A stretch of DNA of 18,585 bases from JAJPKK01 sp035311445. Its GTDB lineage: Bacteria > Pseudomonadota > Alphaproteobacteria > Rhizobiales > Xanthobacteraceae. The translations under genes were made by a program, and so were the position numbers. The notes below the pieces were generated by a model. The model was not told the origin of the DNA and did not search any database. It saw only the letters and a list, made by a program, of their open reading frames with translations. The stretch's first letter is position 1, and every line of letters starts with the position of its first letter. Location: NCBI GenBank assembly GCA_035311445.1, contig DATGCX010000158.1, forward strand, positions 1 to 18,585. Direction: 5' to 3'. Below are positions 1-6,932 of this stretch, one piece after another.

Positions 1-371
1 AGGAATATGTGGCGGCTCAGGATCCCGAGGATCCCGGGGTGCTGATCCTGTCTCGATTTGCCGGCGCCGCGATCGAATTTCGCCGCGCGCTGCTGGTCAA
101 TCCTTATGATCCGGAATCGGTCGCTGGCGCGATCGCGCAAGGGCTGGCGATGCCGATCGAGGAAAGGCGCGCCCGCCACCAGGCCCTGCTTGCCGCGATC
201 TCTGCCTATGATGTCGATCGCTGGCAACAGGAATTCCTCGCTACACTACGGGGGGACGACGACACAACGCAGGTGTTTGCGACCCCTGATGCGGCGGCGA
301 GCCCGGGCCACCCGATGCCCGAGAGTATCTATCCGGGCACGCCGGCGGCGCACTTGGATCCCGTCCGCTAA
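1..371 (+). CDS. otsA: Trehalose-6-phosphate synthase, C-terminal part (5' end outside window)
   Basis: This is the last 122 codons of a gene that begins before the window; the frame is open from base 3 and ends in TAA at 369-371. The visible protein starts EYVAAQDPEDPGVLILSRFA and continues with ALLVNPYDPE and a segment ending in EERRARH. These match the C-terminal end of the GT-B glycosyltransferase domain of OtsA (GT20), where LSRFAGAA and VNPYDPE are well conserved. OtsA joins UDP-glucose to glucose-6-phosphate in the cytoplasm to give trehalose-6-phosphate, the precursor of the stress protectant trehalose. The last 40 or so residues are a variable, proline-rich tail without recognisable motif. 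The next gene begins 13 nt after the stop, so the two are probably co-transcribed. The catalytic N-terminal half cannot be checked here. Confidence 0.88.
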   Translation, partial: EYVAAQDPEDPGVLILSRFAGAAIEFRRALLVNPYDPESVAGAIAQGLAMPIEERRARHQALLAAISAYDVDRWQQEFLATLRGDDDTTQVFATPDAAASPGHPMPESIYPGTPAAHLDPVR

Positions 372-384
372 AGGAGGCAGAGTC

Positions 385-2748
385 ATGCGGACGCGGGTCT
401 GGTCATCACGGAGGGGCCGACCGTTGCGTGCGCGCATGCTTTGTGCGTTGATGCTGTCCGCAATCGCGCTCTGCGATGGGAGAGCCGCAACTGACCAGAT
501 GATTGAAGTCCGAGGCAATCGGCGCGTCGATGCCCAAGCTATCCGCGAGCACTTTCATGCAACGCTCAACTCTCGTTATACGCCGGCCGACATCGATGCC
601 GCGTTGAAGGAACTTTATGCAACCGGCCTGTTTGAGGATGTAAAGATTGCGACCTCCGGCGCACGTCTGATCGTCACCGTGATCGAAGCACCGTTGATCG
701 ACCGTCTTCGATTCGAGGGCAACAAGAAGCTCAAGGACAAGGATCTCGCCAATGAGATCGGCTCGAAGCCGGGCGGCCCGCTGACGAAAGCGGGGGTCCG
801 AGAGGACGTGATGCGGATCGCCGATATGTATCGCCGAAACGGCCGATACGAGGTGCAGGTCACGCCAAATACGATTGCCCGTAATGGACGCGTCGATCTC
901 ATTTTTGAGATCAAAGAAGGCGCCAAGACCGGCGTTAACCGCATCACGTTCGTAGGCAACCGCGATTTCGCGGAGTCGCGCCTGAAGGCAGTCCTCAAGA
1001 CCACCGAATCAGGCTGGTTCGCATTTCTCAAGACCAGTGACGTCTACGATCCCGACCGCATCGAGAACGATGCCGATCTGCTGCACCAGTTTTATCTCAA
1101 GCATGGATTTGCAGACGCGCGTGTTTCGACCGCCGCCACCTACGATCCGGCGCAGCAGGGCGTCGTGTTGACCTTCACTATCGACGAGGGCGCGCGTTAT
1201 CGGTTCGGGCAGATTGATATCGACTCGCGCATCGCAGCACTGGACTCAACCGTGCTGCGTCCCATTCCGCAATTCGGTCCCGGCGATGCCTTTGACGGCG
1301 AAGCTGTCGGAAAAACCGCCGAAGAGATTGCGATCGCCGCCGGCAAGCGCGGATTCCCGTTCGTCGATGTTCGGCCGCACGCCCACCGCGATCTTGCAGC
1401 CAAAATCGTCAATATCGTCTTCACCGTCGATGACGGTCCGCATCGCTATATAGAGCAAATCAATATCCACGGCAACACGGTCACGCGCGACGAGGTGATC
1501 CGGCGCGAATTCGACGTGGCCGAGGGTGACCCCTATAACCGCGGATTAATCGACCGCGCCGAACGCCGCTTAAAGCAATTGCCGCCATTCAAGTCGGTGA
1601 AGATCGTCCCCGAGAATGGCTCAACGCCGGACCGCGTGGTGCTCAATGTGGAGGTGGAAGAGCAGCGAACTGGCGATCTGTCGTTTTCTGGGGGCTATTC
1701 GACGTCCGTCGGCATTATCGGCGAGATCAGCGTTTCGGAACAGAATTTTCTAGGGCGCGGGCAATATGTCAAAGTATCCGCCGCACTCGGGGAATATCTG
1801 CGCGGCGGGACGCTGACATTCGTCGAACCCTATCTCCTCGGCAACCGTCTGTCGCTCGGGCTCGATCTGTTCTTCAAGGAGACGCTCAGCAATCCCAACC
1901 AATCCTATGGCAGCGAAAGCTACGGCACCGGCATCAAACTGGGCGCGCCGCTGATGGAGGGGGTGGCGAGCGAAGCGCGCTACTCTCTGGTCAACCAGAG
2001 CGTGTCACTCAATCCGACCCTGATGGCATGTGTGCCGCCCGGCGCCTCTACCACATGTCCCTCCATCGCCGTCAAGCAGGCCTCGCTTAACGGCCCACAA
2101 TGGGTGTCGACAGTTGGATCGACGCTTGTTTATTCCTCGCTCGATAACCCTAAGAACCCACACGCGGGCCTGCGCGCCGAGCTTCGCCAGGATGTGGCCG
2201 GACTCGGTGGCTCCGCCGATTTCCTAAGAACCAATGGAGACGTGCGCTATTACCGCGATCTCGGCAATGACGTTGTCGGCGTGGTGCGAGCGCAGGGCGG
2301 GTACATCACGCCTTATGGCGGACAGACCCTACCGCTGATGAGCAGCTTTTTCGGGGGGCCGCAATTGGTGCGCGGCTTTGCCATCAATGGCTTCGGACCG
2401 CGCGATGTCACGCCCGGCACCACCCTGGACAATATCGGCGGCAGCCGCTATTGGACGACCACCGCAGAACTGCAGGCGCCCATCCCTGGTTTGCCGCCTG
2501 AGGTCGCCCTGAGGGCGGCGGTATTTGCCGACGCTGGAAGTCTGTGGGGCTACCGCGGTGCGACGTCATTTCCGTCATTGTCAGGATCGCTGACAGTCGC
2601 GGATTCCCAGCGCGTCCGTTCCTCTCTCGGCTCGGGTCTGATCTGGGATTCGCCGTTCGGCGCGCTGCGCGTCGACTATGCCTATCCGACCAGCAAGGCG
2701 AGCACCGATGTGACACAACGCCTGCGCTTCGGGGTCGGGGCGTTTTGA
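385..2748 (+). CDS. BamA/Omp85-family outer-membrane assembly protein (probable second BamA paralogue)
   Basis: The start chosen is ATG 385, preceded by AAGGAGG at 371-377; an upstream extension of the open frame overlaps otsA and is a shadow. The 787-aa protein has a basic N-terminus and a hydrophobic segment (about residues 18-35), consistent with a signal peptide. Five POTRA-like repeats follow (about 39-102, 104-182, 184-271, 273-353 and 355-428), each with the GN or GxR turn and a GLFEDV or LPPFKSV type ending. A 16-strand-type barrel from about 430 to 787 carries the Omp85 signature VRGF (662-665) and ends in Phe. BamA folds and inserts beta-barrel proteins into the outer membrane. The main bamA gene normally sits with lpxD and fabZ; this copy follows otsA, so it may be a specialised paralogue. 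TamA is less likely because it has three POTRA domains. Confidence 0.9.
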   Translation: MRTRVWSSRRGRPLRARMLCALMLSAIALCDGRAATDQMIEVRGNRRVDAQAIREHFHATLNSRYTPADIDAALKELYATGLFEDVKIATSGARLIVTVIEAPLIDRLRFEGNKKLKDKDLANEIGSKPGGPLTKAGVREDVMRIADMYRRNGRYEVQVTPNTIARNGRVDLIFEIKEGAKTGVNRITFVGNRDFAESRLKAVLKTTESGWFAFLKTSDVYDPDRIENDADLLHQFYLKHGFADARVSTAATYDPAQQGVVLTFTIDEGARYRFGQIDIDSRIAALDSTVLRPIPQFGPGDAFDGEAVGKTAEEIAIAAGKRGFPFVDVRPHAHRDLAAKIVNIVFTVDDGPHRYIEQINIHGNTVTRDEVIRREFDVAEGDPYNRGLIDRAERRLKQLPPFKSVKIVPENGSTPDRVVLNVEVEEQRTGDLSFSGGYSTSVGIIGEISVSEQNFLGRGQYVKVSAALGEYLRGGTLTFVEPYLLGNRLSLGLDLFFKETLSNPNQSYGSESYGTGIKLGAPLMEGVASEARYSLVNQSVSLNPTLMACVPPGASTTCPSIAVKQASLNGPQWVSTVGSTLVYSSLDNPKNPHAGLRAELRQDVAGLGGSADFLRTNGDVRYYRDLGNDVVGVVRAQGGYITPYGGQTLPLMSSFFGGPQLVRGFAINGFGPRDVTPGTTLDNIGGSRYWTTTAELQAPIPGLPPEVALRAAVFADAGSLWGYRGATSFPSLSGSLTVADSQRVRSSLGSGLIWDSPFGALRVDYAYPTSKASTDVTQRLRFGVGAF

Positions 2749-2749
2749 G

Positions 2750-3829
2750 CTAATCTTTGGTCCAATAATTCAGCGTCGCGGACCCAAGCGCGCCACCGAC
2801 CACGCATGGGAGACCAAGCTCGACCTGTCCGGTGGCCGCCGCAGCCACACAACCGAGTGCCAACGCGCCTTGTCCGATCTGGCCCCAGGTGGAGAGGTCG
2901 CGCTTATAACCCGGGCCTTTGCGTTTGAGATCTTCGATTGCTGCAAGCGCTACCTTGCGCAGGTGCGCGATTTCCATGGTGTCCACCGCTTCGATGATCT
3001 CGTTCACGATGGGCTGGACCTCCTCGGGCTGATGGCTGACTTCACGCCTGAGGATGGCCAGCAATTGGGCGTCATGTGTCGCATTACTTGCAAGGGTGAA
3101 CTTCGCCATGCTGCCGACGGTGAGTTTGTCGGTGTCCTGGCGGTCCTTCGACCAGGGCAGCATGCGAAGAATTCGTTCCACCGGTGGATATGAGGCGGTG
3201 GCAAAATAATAGCCCCACAGCGTATCGAGCACCTCGGGGTTCGCTTCGAGCCTGACGGCTTCCGGCGTTTTATGGCCGGTGAAGAAATTTCCAACCGATG
3301 TCGTAAAGCCCTTAACCCTGTCCATCGCAGTCGGACTTGCGTCAAACGCAATGGCCTCGAGGGTCGGAAGCTTTCCGCTGGTATATTTCTCTATCATCAA
3401 GCGGCGGCTCGGCATGCGATTGGCGAACCGGTTCAGCAAGTCCCGCCAATTGGGCAGCCCCGAATACGCCACGGCGCGCACGATCAACCAATGGTCCTCG
3501 GCTTTGATCGGCAGCATCTTTTCAACGAGTTCATCAGCCCTTTGTGGATTAGAGCCGATGACGCCGGCGACGAATCCCACGTAGACGGCGGCGGTTTCGG
3601 TCTCGCGCAATGCGTCAAGGCGGCTCAGCGTGCGCACGGCAACCGGGACATGGGACACATCCGGCTTCTTGCGATAGGCATTGATCCAGCGCAATACCGC
3701 GTCAGCGGTGCCGAAATCTCTTGTGCTCGTCGGTGCTGCTAATGCGGGCTCGCCTGTGCTCGTCGGCGCTGCCATTGCCGCCGTACTTGCCATCACGGCA
3801 AGAGCCAGCGTCCAAACCACCCGACGCAT
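2750..3829 (-). CDS. Secreted or periplasmic hypothetical protein, 359 aa
   Basis: I do not recognise this family. Translation from the ATG at 3829-3827, preceded on the minus strand by GGAGGCAAC, gives a clear signal peptide (MRRVVWTLALAVMASTAAMA) with likely cleavage after residue 20. A longer upstream open frame lacks these signs. The mature N-terminus contains AAPTST twice (residues 20-25 and 31-36), from an imperfect 33-bp tandem duplication. The body is mainly helical-looking, and the last 40 or so residues form a glycine/alanine-rich hydrophobic stretch with two cysteines that could be membrane-associated. The gene converges on the BamA-like gene with one base between the two stop codons. 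Its coding character fits the neighbours. Function unknown; an envelope location is inferred from the signal peptide only. Confidence 0.75.
   Translation of the reverse strand: MRRVVWTLALAVMASTAAMAAPTSTGEPALAAPTSTRDFGTADAVLRWINAYRKKPDVSHVPVAVRTLSRLDALRETETAAVYVGFVAGVIGSNPQRADELVEKMLPIKAEDHWLIVRAVAYSGLPNWRDLLNRFANRMPSRRLMIEKYTSGKLPTLEAIAFDASPTAMDRVKGFTTSVGNFFTGHKTPEAVRLEANPEVLDTLWGYYFATASYPPVERILRMLPWSKDRQDTDKLTVGSMAKFTLASNATHDAQLLAILRREVSHQPEEVQPIVNEIIEAVDTMEIAHLRKVALAAIEDLKRKGPGYKRDLSTWGQIGQGALALGCVAAAATGQVELGLPCVVGGALGSATLNYWTKD
3722..3772. repeat. Imperfect 33-bp-period duplication inside the hypothetical secreted protein gene
   Basis: Two 18-nt copies at 3722-3739 and 3755-3772 match at 17 of 18 positions. 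They encode the doubled AAPTST just after the predicted signal peptide cleavage site. Confidence 0.7.
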
Positions 3830-4146
3830 GTTGCCTCCATCGTGATTGGCGGCCCCCCATTTGCCGAGCCGTACATACGGAGCGGATCGCCTCGACATTT
3901 TCGTGATTACGGCGGGGCGCCGCTGTGCAATTTTTATGGCAAGGGCTGAGGCCGTGCTCAGGCACGCGGGCATCTTTATTCGACGGAATGGGCACAAATT
4001 GGCGCTCTCATCCCAGGTCCCGTTCCGGGTGATGCCGCATCTCCACTGAAACCGGTTCGGCGAGTCGGACCGCTGCTGTCTTAAAACTCAGTTCACAGAT
4101 AGCCATTGCCCGCCCAGGCGCAAACGCGAGGCGGGCAGGTGCTCCC
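3830..4146. other. Non-coding gap with one GC-rich hairpin
   Basis: No convincing gene in this 317-nt stretch. The side next to 3829 should hold the promoter of the secreted-protein gene, though no clear hexamers stand out. An inverted repeat at 4107-4137 (TGCCCGCC and GGCGGGCA, with an inner GCG/CGC pairing) lies just beyond the stop codon of the small minus-strand gene at 4147-4350 and may be its terminator, although it has no T run. Confidence 0.5.
4107..4137 (-). terminator. Candidate terminator hairpin after the 67-aa gene
   Basis: The arms TGCCCGCC (4107-4114) and GGCGGGCA (4130-4137) pair perfectly, with a further 3-bp inner stem. The hairpin starts 10 bases past the stop codon of the minus-strand gene. 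The absence of a U tract makes factor-independent termination uncertain. Confidence 0.4.
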
Positions 4147-4350
4147 CTAAGCCAGATCGTCGGCCGGTTCCTCGGTGGGCTCATCGATCGGCTCCCGATG
4201 TCCTGCGCTCGAGGCCTTGTGACGATTTGCGAGCATCAGCCAGCCATACCCCATCCCCATCAGGATCGTCTTCACCTCAGCCTGCGTCTCGGATTCCGCC
4301 AAACGGAAACAGCCATTTGCTTCCTGTGTGAAGTCCACTTGGTCCGCCAC
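4147..4350 (-). CDS. Small acidic-tailed protein, 67 aa, of a type common in Bradyrhizobium relatives
   Basis: The start chosen is GTG at 4350-4348, because GGGGAGGG lies 4 nt upstream on the minus strand; an in-frame GTG 21 nt earlier has no such site. The protein reads VADQVDFTQEANGCFRLAES at its start, then ETQAEVKTILMGMGYGWLMLANR, then a tail rich in E, P and D. The spacing Cys-x-Arg-Leu-Ala...Lys-x-x-Leu-x-x-Met...Trp-Leu-x-Leu-Ala recalls small helical proteins widespread in Bradyrhizobium and its relatives (roughly 'YRxRAxECxRLAexA...Kxx-LLxMAxxWLxLA'). Those have no known function that I can name. No signal peptide or membrane segment is visible. The 66-aa gene at 5754 looks like a distant relative. 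Confidence 0.65.
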   Translation of the reverse strand: MADQVDFTQEANGCFRLAESETQAEVKTILMGMGYGWLMLANRHKASSAGHREPIDEPTEEPADDLA

Positions 4351-4947
4351 TGCACCCTCCCCATCGGCCACTTCGGAACCACGGAGCCGTCTGGGATTGT
4401 TGGTGGCGAGGCAAGTCGAAATTATGTGAGTAATTGGAATCTTGATGGCGAGGTCGTGACAAACAACGTCAGCGCGACCTGCGCGCAATGATTGAGTCTG
4501 CGTATCAAGCCTACCTTCAATATGGCAGACAAGCAGAAAATCGCCTCGATTGCCCCAGACGCAGACAAAATGTTCAAGTAAAAATCACTGAAGGAGCCAC
4601 AGACACGCACAGGATGAGCTAAGCGGACGCATCCGCATCGTCCTGACTTTCCATCCCAGCTTGTCCTTGCGTCAGCGCGCATGTCGCGAATCGACAAAGA
4701 TTTGTCGACAATTTACCCAAATTGGACTCACCGCTGGGGGGACGACGCCGGACATAAATGGCGGCCGCCGATAGGCGGCTGGTAAAGACAGATCAAGTCA
4801 GGAAGGATTGGTGCATAGAATATGCTCCTTAGGATATGTTGCATTGGAGGCACGAGTAGGCCGCGTTTACGTCGGGCGACCCAACCCGCGCCTCAACATT
4901 CTCCGGGTTCAACCGGCAAATCCATCCACCGGAAAAGTCCGTACCGG
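4351..4947. other. Long non-coding stretch with three short dyads
   Basis: I see no supported gene in these 597 nt; the open frames present lack ribosome sites and family-like sequence. Three clean inverted repeats lie close together: TCGACAAA-GA-TTTGTCGA at 4691-4708, CAATTT-ACCC-AAATTG at 4709-4724 directly abutting it, and GCCGCC-GATA-GGCGGC at 4764-4779. They may be operators or part of an unrecognised small RNA; nothing else supports either reading. Confidence 0.4.
4691..4724. repeat. Two abutting short inverted repeats
   Basis: An 8-bp dyad with a 2-nt centre (4691-4708) is followed immediately by a 6-bp dyad with a 4-nt centre (4709-4724). No gene start lies near enough to assign a target. 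Confidence 0.5.
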
Positions 4948-5379
4948 TCACAGCGGCGTATACTCGACCCACGTGTCCGTTACGACGACATCGGAGGCCG
5001 GATACCAATAACAATATTCATCAAGACCGGCGTCAAAGCAGTAGCCGTAGGAGACGTCGATCACTTGCGCGAGTTGAATTTCACCGTTGGCCGCGACTTT
5101 GAGATGGTCGAACCGAACGTCAGCCATCTTTTTATTGGATTTCACTTTCCTCGCAGGCAAATTGCCTGCACTCATATTTACTACCTTCTTGTTGCTCACA
5201 TCGGCGGTAACGGCGTTGTTGCCGACTTTACCAACTTCATGCTTGCCGTTTTGATTGAGCTTCGCTCCCAGCAAATTGTGGCCATTGTTGTGATGTTGGT
5301 TTTTCGCAACAGCGATTCCACCGACGACCAACATGCTCGCGGATAGAACGACGCTAAGCAGAATACGGCGATCGATCAT
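4948..5379 (-). CDS. Small secreted protein, 143 aa, unknown function
   Basis: The ATG at 5379-5377 is preceded by GGGAG about 9 nt upstream. A longer open frame continues upstream but its sequence does not look coding. The N-terminus (MIDRRILLSVVLSASMLVVG followed by GIAVA) is a typical Sec signal peptide with likely cleavage after residue 25. The mature part starts with an Asn/His-rich segment, continues lysine-rich (about residues 38-85), and ends in an aromatic segment with two cysteines (C114 and C123, within YGYCFDAGLDEYCYWYP) that could form a disulfide. I do not recognise the family. Location in the periplasm or outside the cell is inferred from the signal peptide. It is transcribed away from the 66-aa gene at 5754. 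Confidence 0.7.
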   Translation of the reverse strand: MIDRRILLSVVLSASMLVVGGIAVAKNQHHNNGHNLLGAKLNQNGKHEVGKVGNNAVTADVSNKKVVNMSAGNLPARKVKSNKKMADVRFDHLKVAANGEIQLAQVIDVSYGYCFDAGLDEYCYWYPASDVVVTDTWVEYTPL

Positions 5380-5753
5380 AGCCCTTACTCCCTTTTGGCT
5401 ATTCGTAGACCTTGCGCTGGTACCTCCCCTTGGCCGAAGCCGAGAGAAACGACCCGAGGTGCTGCGCGTAGAGTTCTTCTTGGTGCAGCCCCGGCGGCAT
5501 CGAGGCATGATGCCATCCAACTTTCTGACCGCAGTCTCCGCGGCCATGCGGAGGTAACGCATCCGACGCGAGAGCCGTGTCTGCCGTTCCGTAAACCTGA
5601 GCGACACAAAAACGGCGAATTGCCACACGTTATTCATCCCGCGTTCATCAATGCGGGATCGAAGGTCTGCGGCCTCGTGAGCTTGCAACGTGAACCTCAG
5701 TGACAAGCCACACGACAAATTGGCAAGGAGCAGATCAAACCCTGGAGAGTCCC
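5380..5753. other. Divergent intergenic region
   Basis: This 374-nt gap separates the minus-strand secreted-protein gene from the plus-strand 66-aa gene and must hold both promoters. Open frames of 70-100 codons occur on both strands but none has a ribosome site or family-like content. I see no strong repeat or RNA structure. Confidence 0.5.
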
Positions 5754-5954
5754 ATGTCGGCAAGATCGACCCACGCCAATGCAGCGGACACATCATATTT
5801 CTATCTTTTGATGGCAAAGAGCTGCTTCCGGCGCGCCGTCGCGACACCTCACCCAAAGGCCGGTGGCACGCTTCGCAAAATCGGGCGCGATTATCTGGCG
5901 ATGGCCAACCATATTCCGTCCGTTGAGCCGCGGCATCCTTGGACGCATTACTGA
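5754..5954 (+). CDS. Small protein, 66 aa, unknown function
   Basis: The ATG at 5754 follows GGAGAG with a 4-nt gap; the in-frame ATG at 5700 has no comparable site and would add a non-conserved-looking stretch. The protein contains FYLLMAKSCFRRAVATPHPK followed by GGTLRKIGRDYLAMANHI. This resembles the helix pattern of the 67-aa protein at 4147 and of other short Bradyrhizobium-type proteins (a Cys-x-Arg-x-Ala helix, then Leu-x-x-x-Gly-x-x-Tyr-Leu-x-x-Ala). No signal peptide or transmembrane helix. Function unknown. Confidence 0.6.
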   Translation: MSARSTHANAADTSYFYLLMAKSCFRRAVATPHPKAGGTLRKIGRDYLAMANHIPSVEPRHPWTHY

Positions 5955-6126
5955 TCGAGCTTGTTGCTAAGTTTGTCTGTGGACTGTCGATCTAGGTGAG
6001 GTCACCCGGGGCGGCTGTGTCGCCCATCGATGGTAAAGTTGTAAAGTTGATCGTCTCCATTTTTGCTCCCGTCGCCCCGCGTTGAGAAAGCCTTTACGCT
6101 CCCCGCGCTATGAGGCTTGTCCGAAA

Positions 6127-6885
6127 ATGGCGGGACCGATGTCGGAGTGGCGCAACGAGATCAACCGGAGGGCCCTAGCGCGGCTCAAGGCGGCGCTGCC
6201 CGATGTGTTTCCGCAGCCTGTACTCATTCACGCGTTGAGGCGACGCTTCACGCCGCCGATGCCCCGGCTCGCGATCGATTCCTATTGGCGGGCCCATCCG
6301 GCGCGGGCCGACCGGCTCGCGCGCGCGCTCGCGGGCCGCAGCGGCGCGCCCCCCAAATGGACATGGCAGCTTGCCGTCGAAAAGCGGGCTCGCGTGAAAC
6401 GCGGCCGCAAAGCGGAGGACAGCAAGGCGGACTGGCTGGCGACGACCTTCCGGGTGCCGCCCGCTCCCTACCGGGAGCAGCGCCATGCGCGTGGGCCCGG
6501 CTTCTGCTGCGTCTGCGGCCAGCCGGTTTACCGGTTCGGCTGGCATGTCGACCTGTGGGGTCGTGGTGCGAACCGCAATGCCGTCTGGCATGCCGCCTGC
6601 GTAGTCGCCTGGGATTTCTGGACGGCGCCGAGTGATTATGCGCGCGTTCTCAAGCGCCTGCAGCAGCGGCGCTGCGCCGAAACCGGCGGACGCCTATGGA
6701 AAACCGCGCAAGTCGATCACCGCGTGCCGCTGTTCCGGGTGTGGCGCGAGCACCGCGACACGCAATGGCCCTCGCTGCTCGGATTCTGGGGCGTGCCCAA
6801 CCTGCGGGTCATTAACCGCGATGTCCATGCGCAAAAATGTGCTGCCGAGGCGCAGTTTCGACGTGCGGCTGCCGAGGGCTTGTAA
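6127..6885 (+). CDS. HNH-type protein with CxxC/HxxC zinc centre, 252 aa
   Basis: The C-terminal part has the layout of an HNH endonuclease: VDHRVPL (D197, H198), a central Asn in VPNLRVIN (N225) and a distal His in DVHAQKC (H234). Before it, CCVCGQP (C127, C130) and WHAAC (H155, C158) could bind a structural zinc. The N-terminal 110 residues are basic and helical-looking, consistent with nucleic-acid binding. HNH proteins cut DNA or RNA; whether this one is active is unknown, and no toxin-immunity or restriction partner is adjacent. The start is uncertain: ATG 6127 (weak GAGG 11 nt upstream), ATG 6139 and an upstream TTG at 6082 are all possible. The gene converges on metH with 47 nt between stops. 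Confidence 0.7.
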   Translation: MAGPMSEWRNEINRRALARLKAALPDVFPQPVLIHALRRRFTPPMPRLAIDSYWRAHPARADRLARALAGRSGAPPKWTWQLAVEKRARVKRGRKAEDSKADWLATTFRVPPAPYREQRHARGPGFCCVCGQPVYRFGWHVDLWGRGANRNAVWHAACVVAWDFWTAPSDYARVLKRLQQRRCAETGGRLWKTAQVDHRVPLFRVWREHRDTQWPSLLGFWGVPNLRVINRDVHAQKCAAEAQFRRAAAEGL

Positions 6886-6932
6886 CCAGATGACGTGGAT
6901 GCACAGGGTGGGCGTCCGCCAATGTCCTCTTC

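Noticed and set aside
58..384. An upstream extension of the BamA-like gene
   Set aside because: It overlaps otsA in another frame and would place the signal peptide deep inside the protein; ATG 385 has a strong ribosome site.
5380..5856. An upstream extension of the small secreted-protein gene
   Set aside because: The added sequence is Arg/Ser-rich and random-looking, and would bury the clear signal peptide that starts at 5379.
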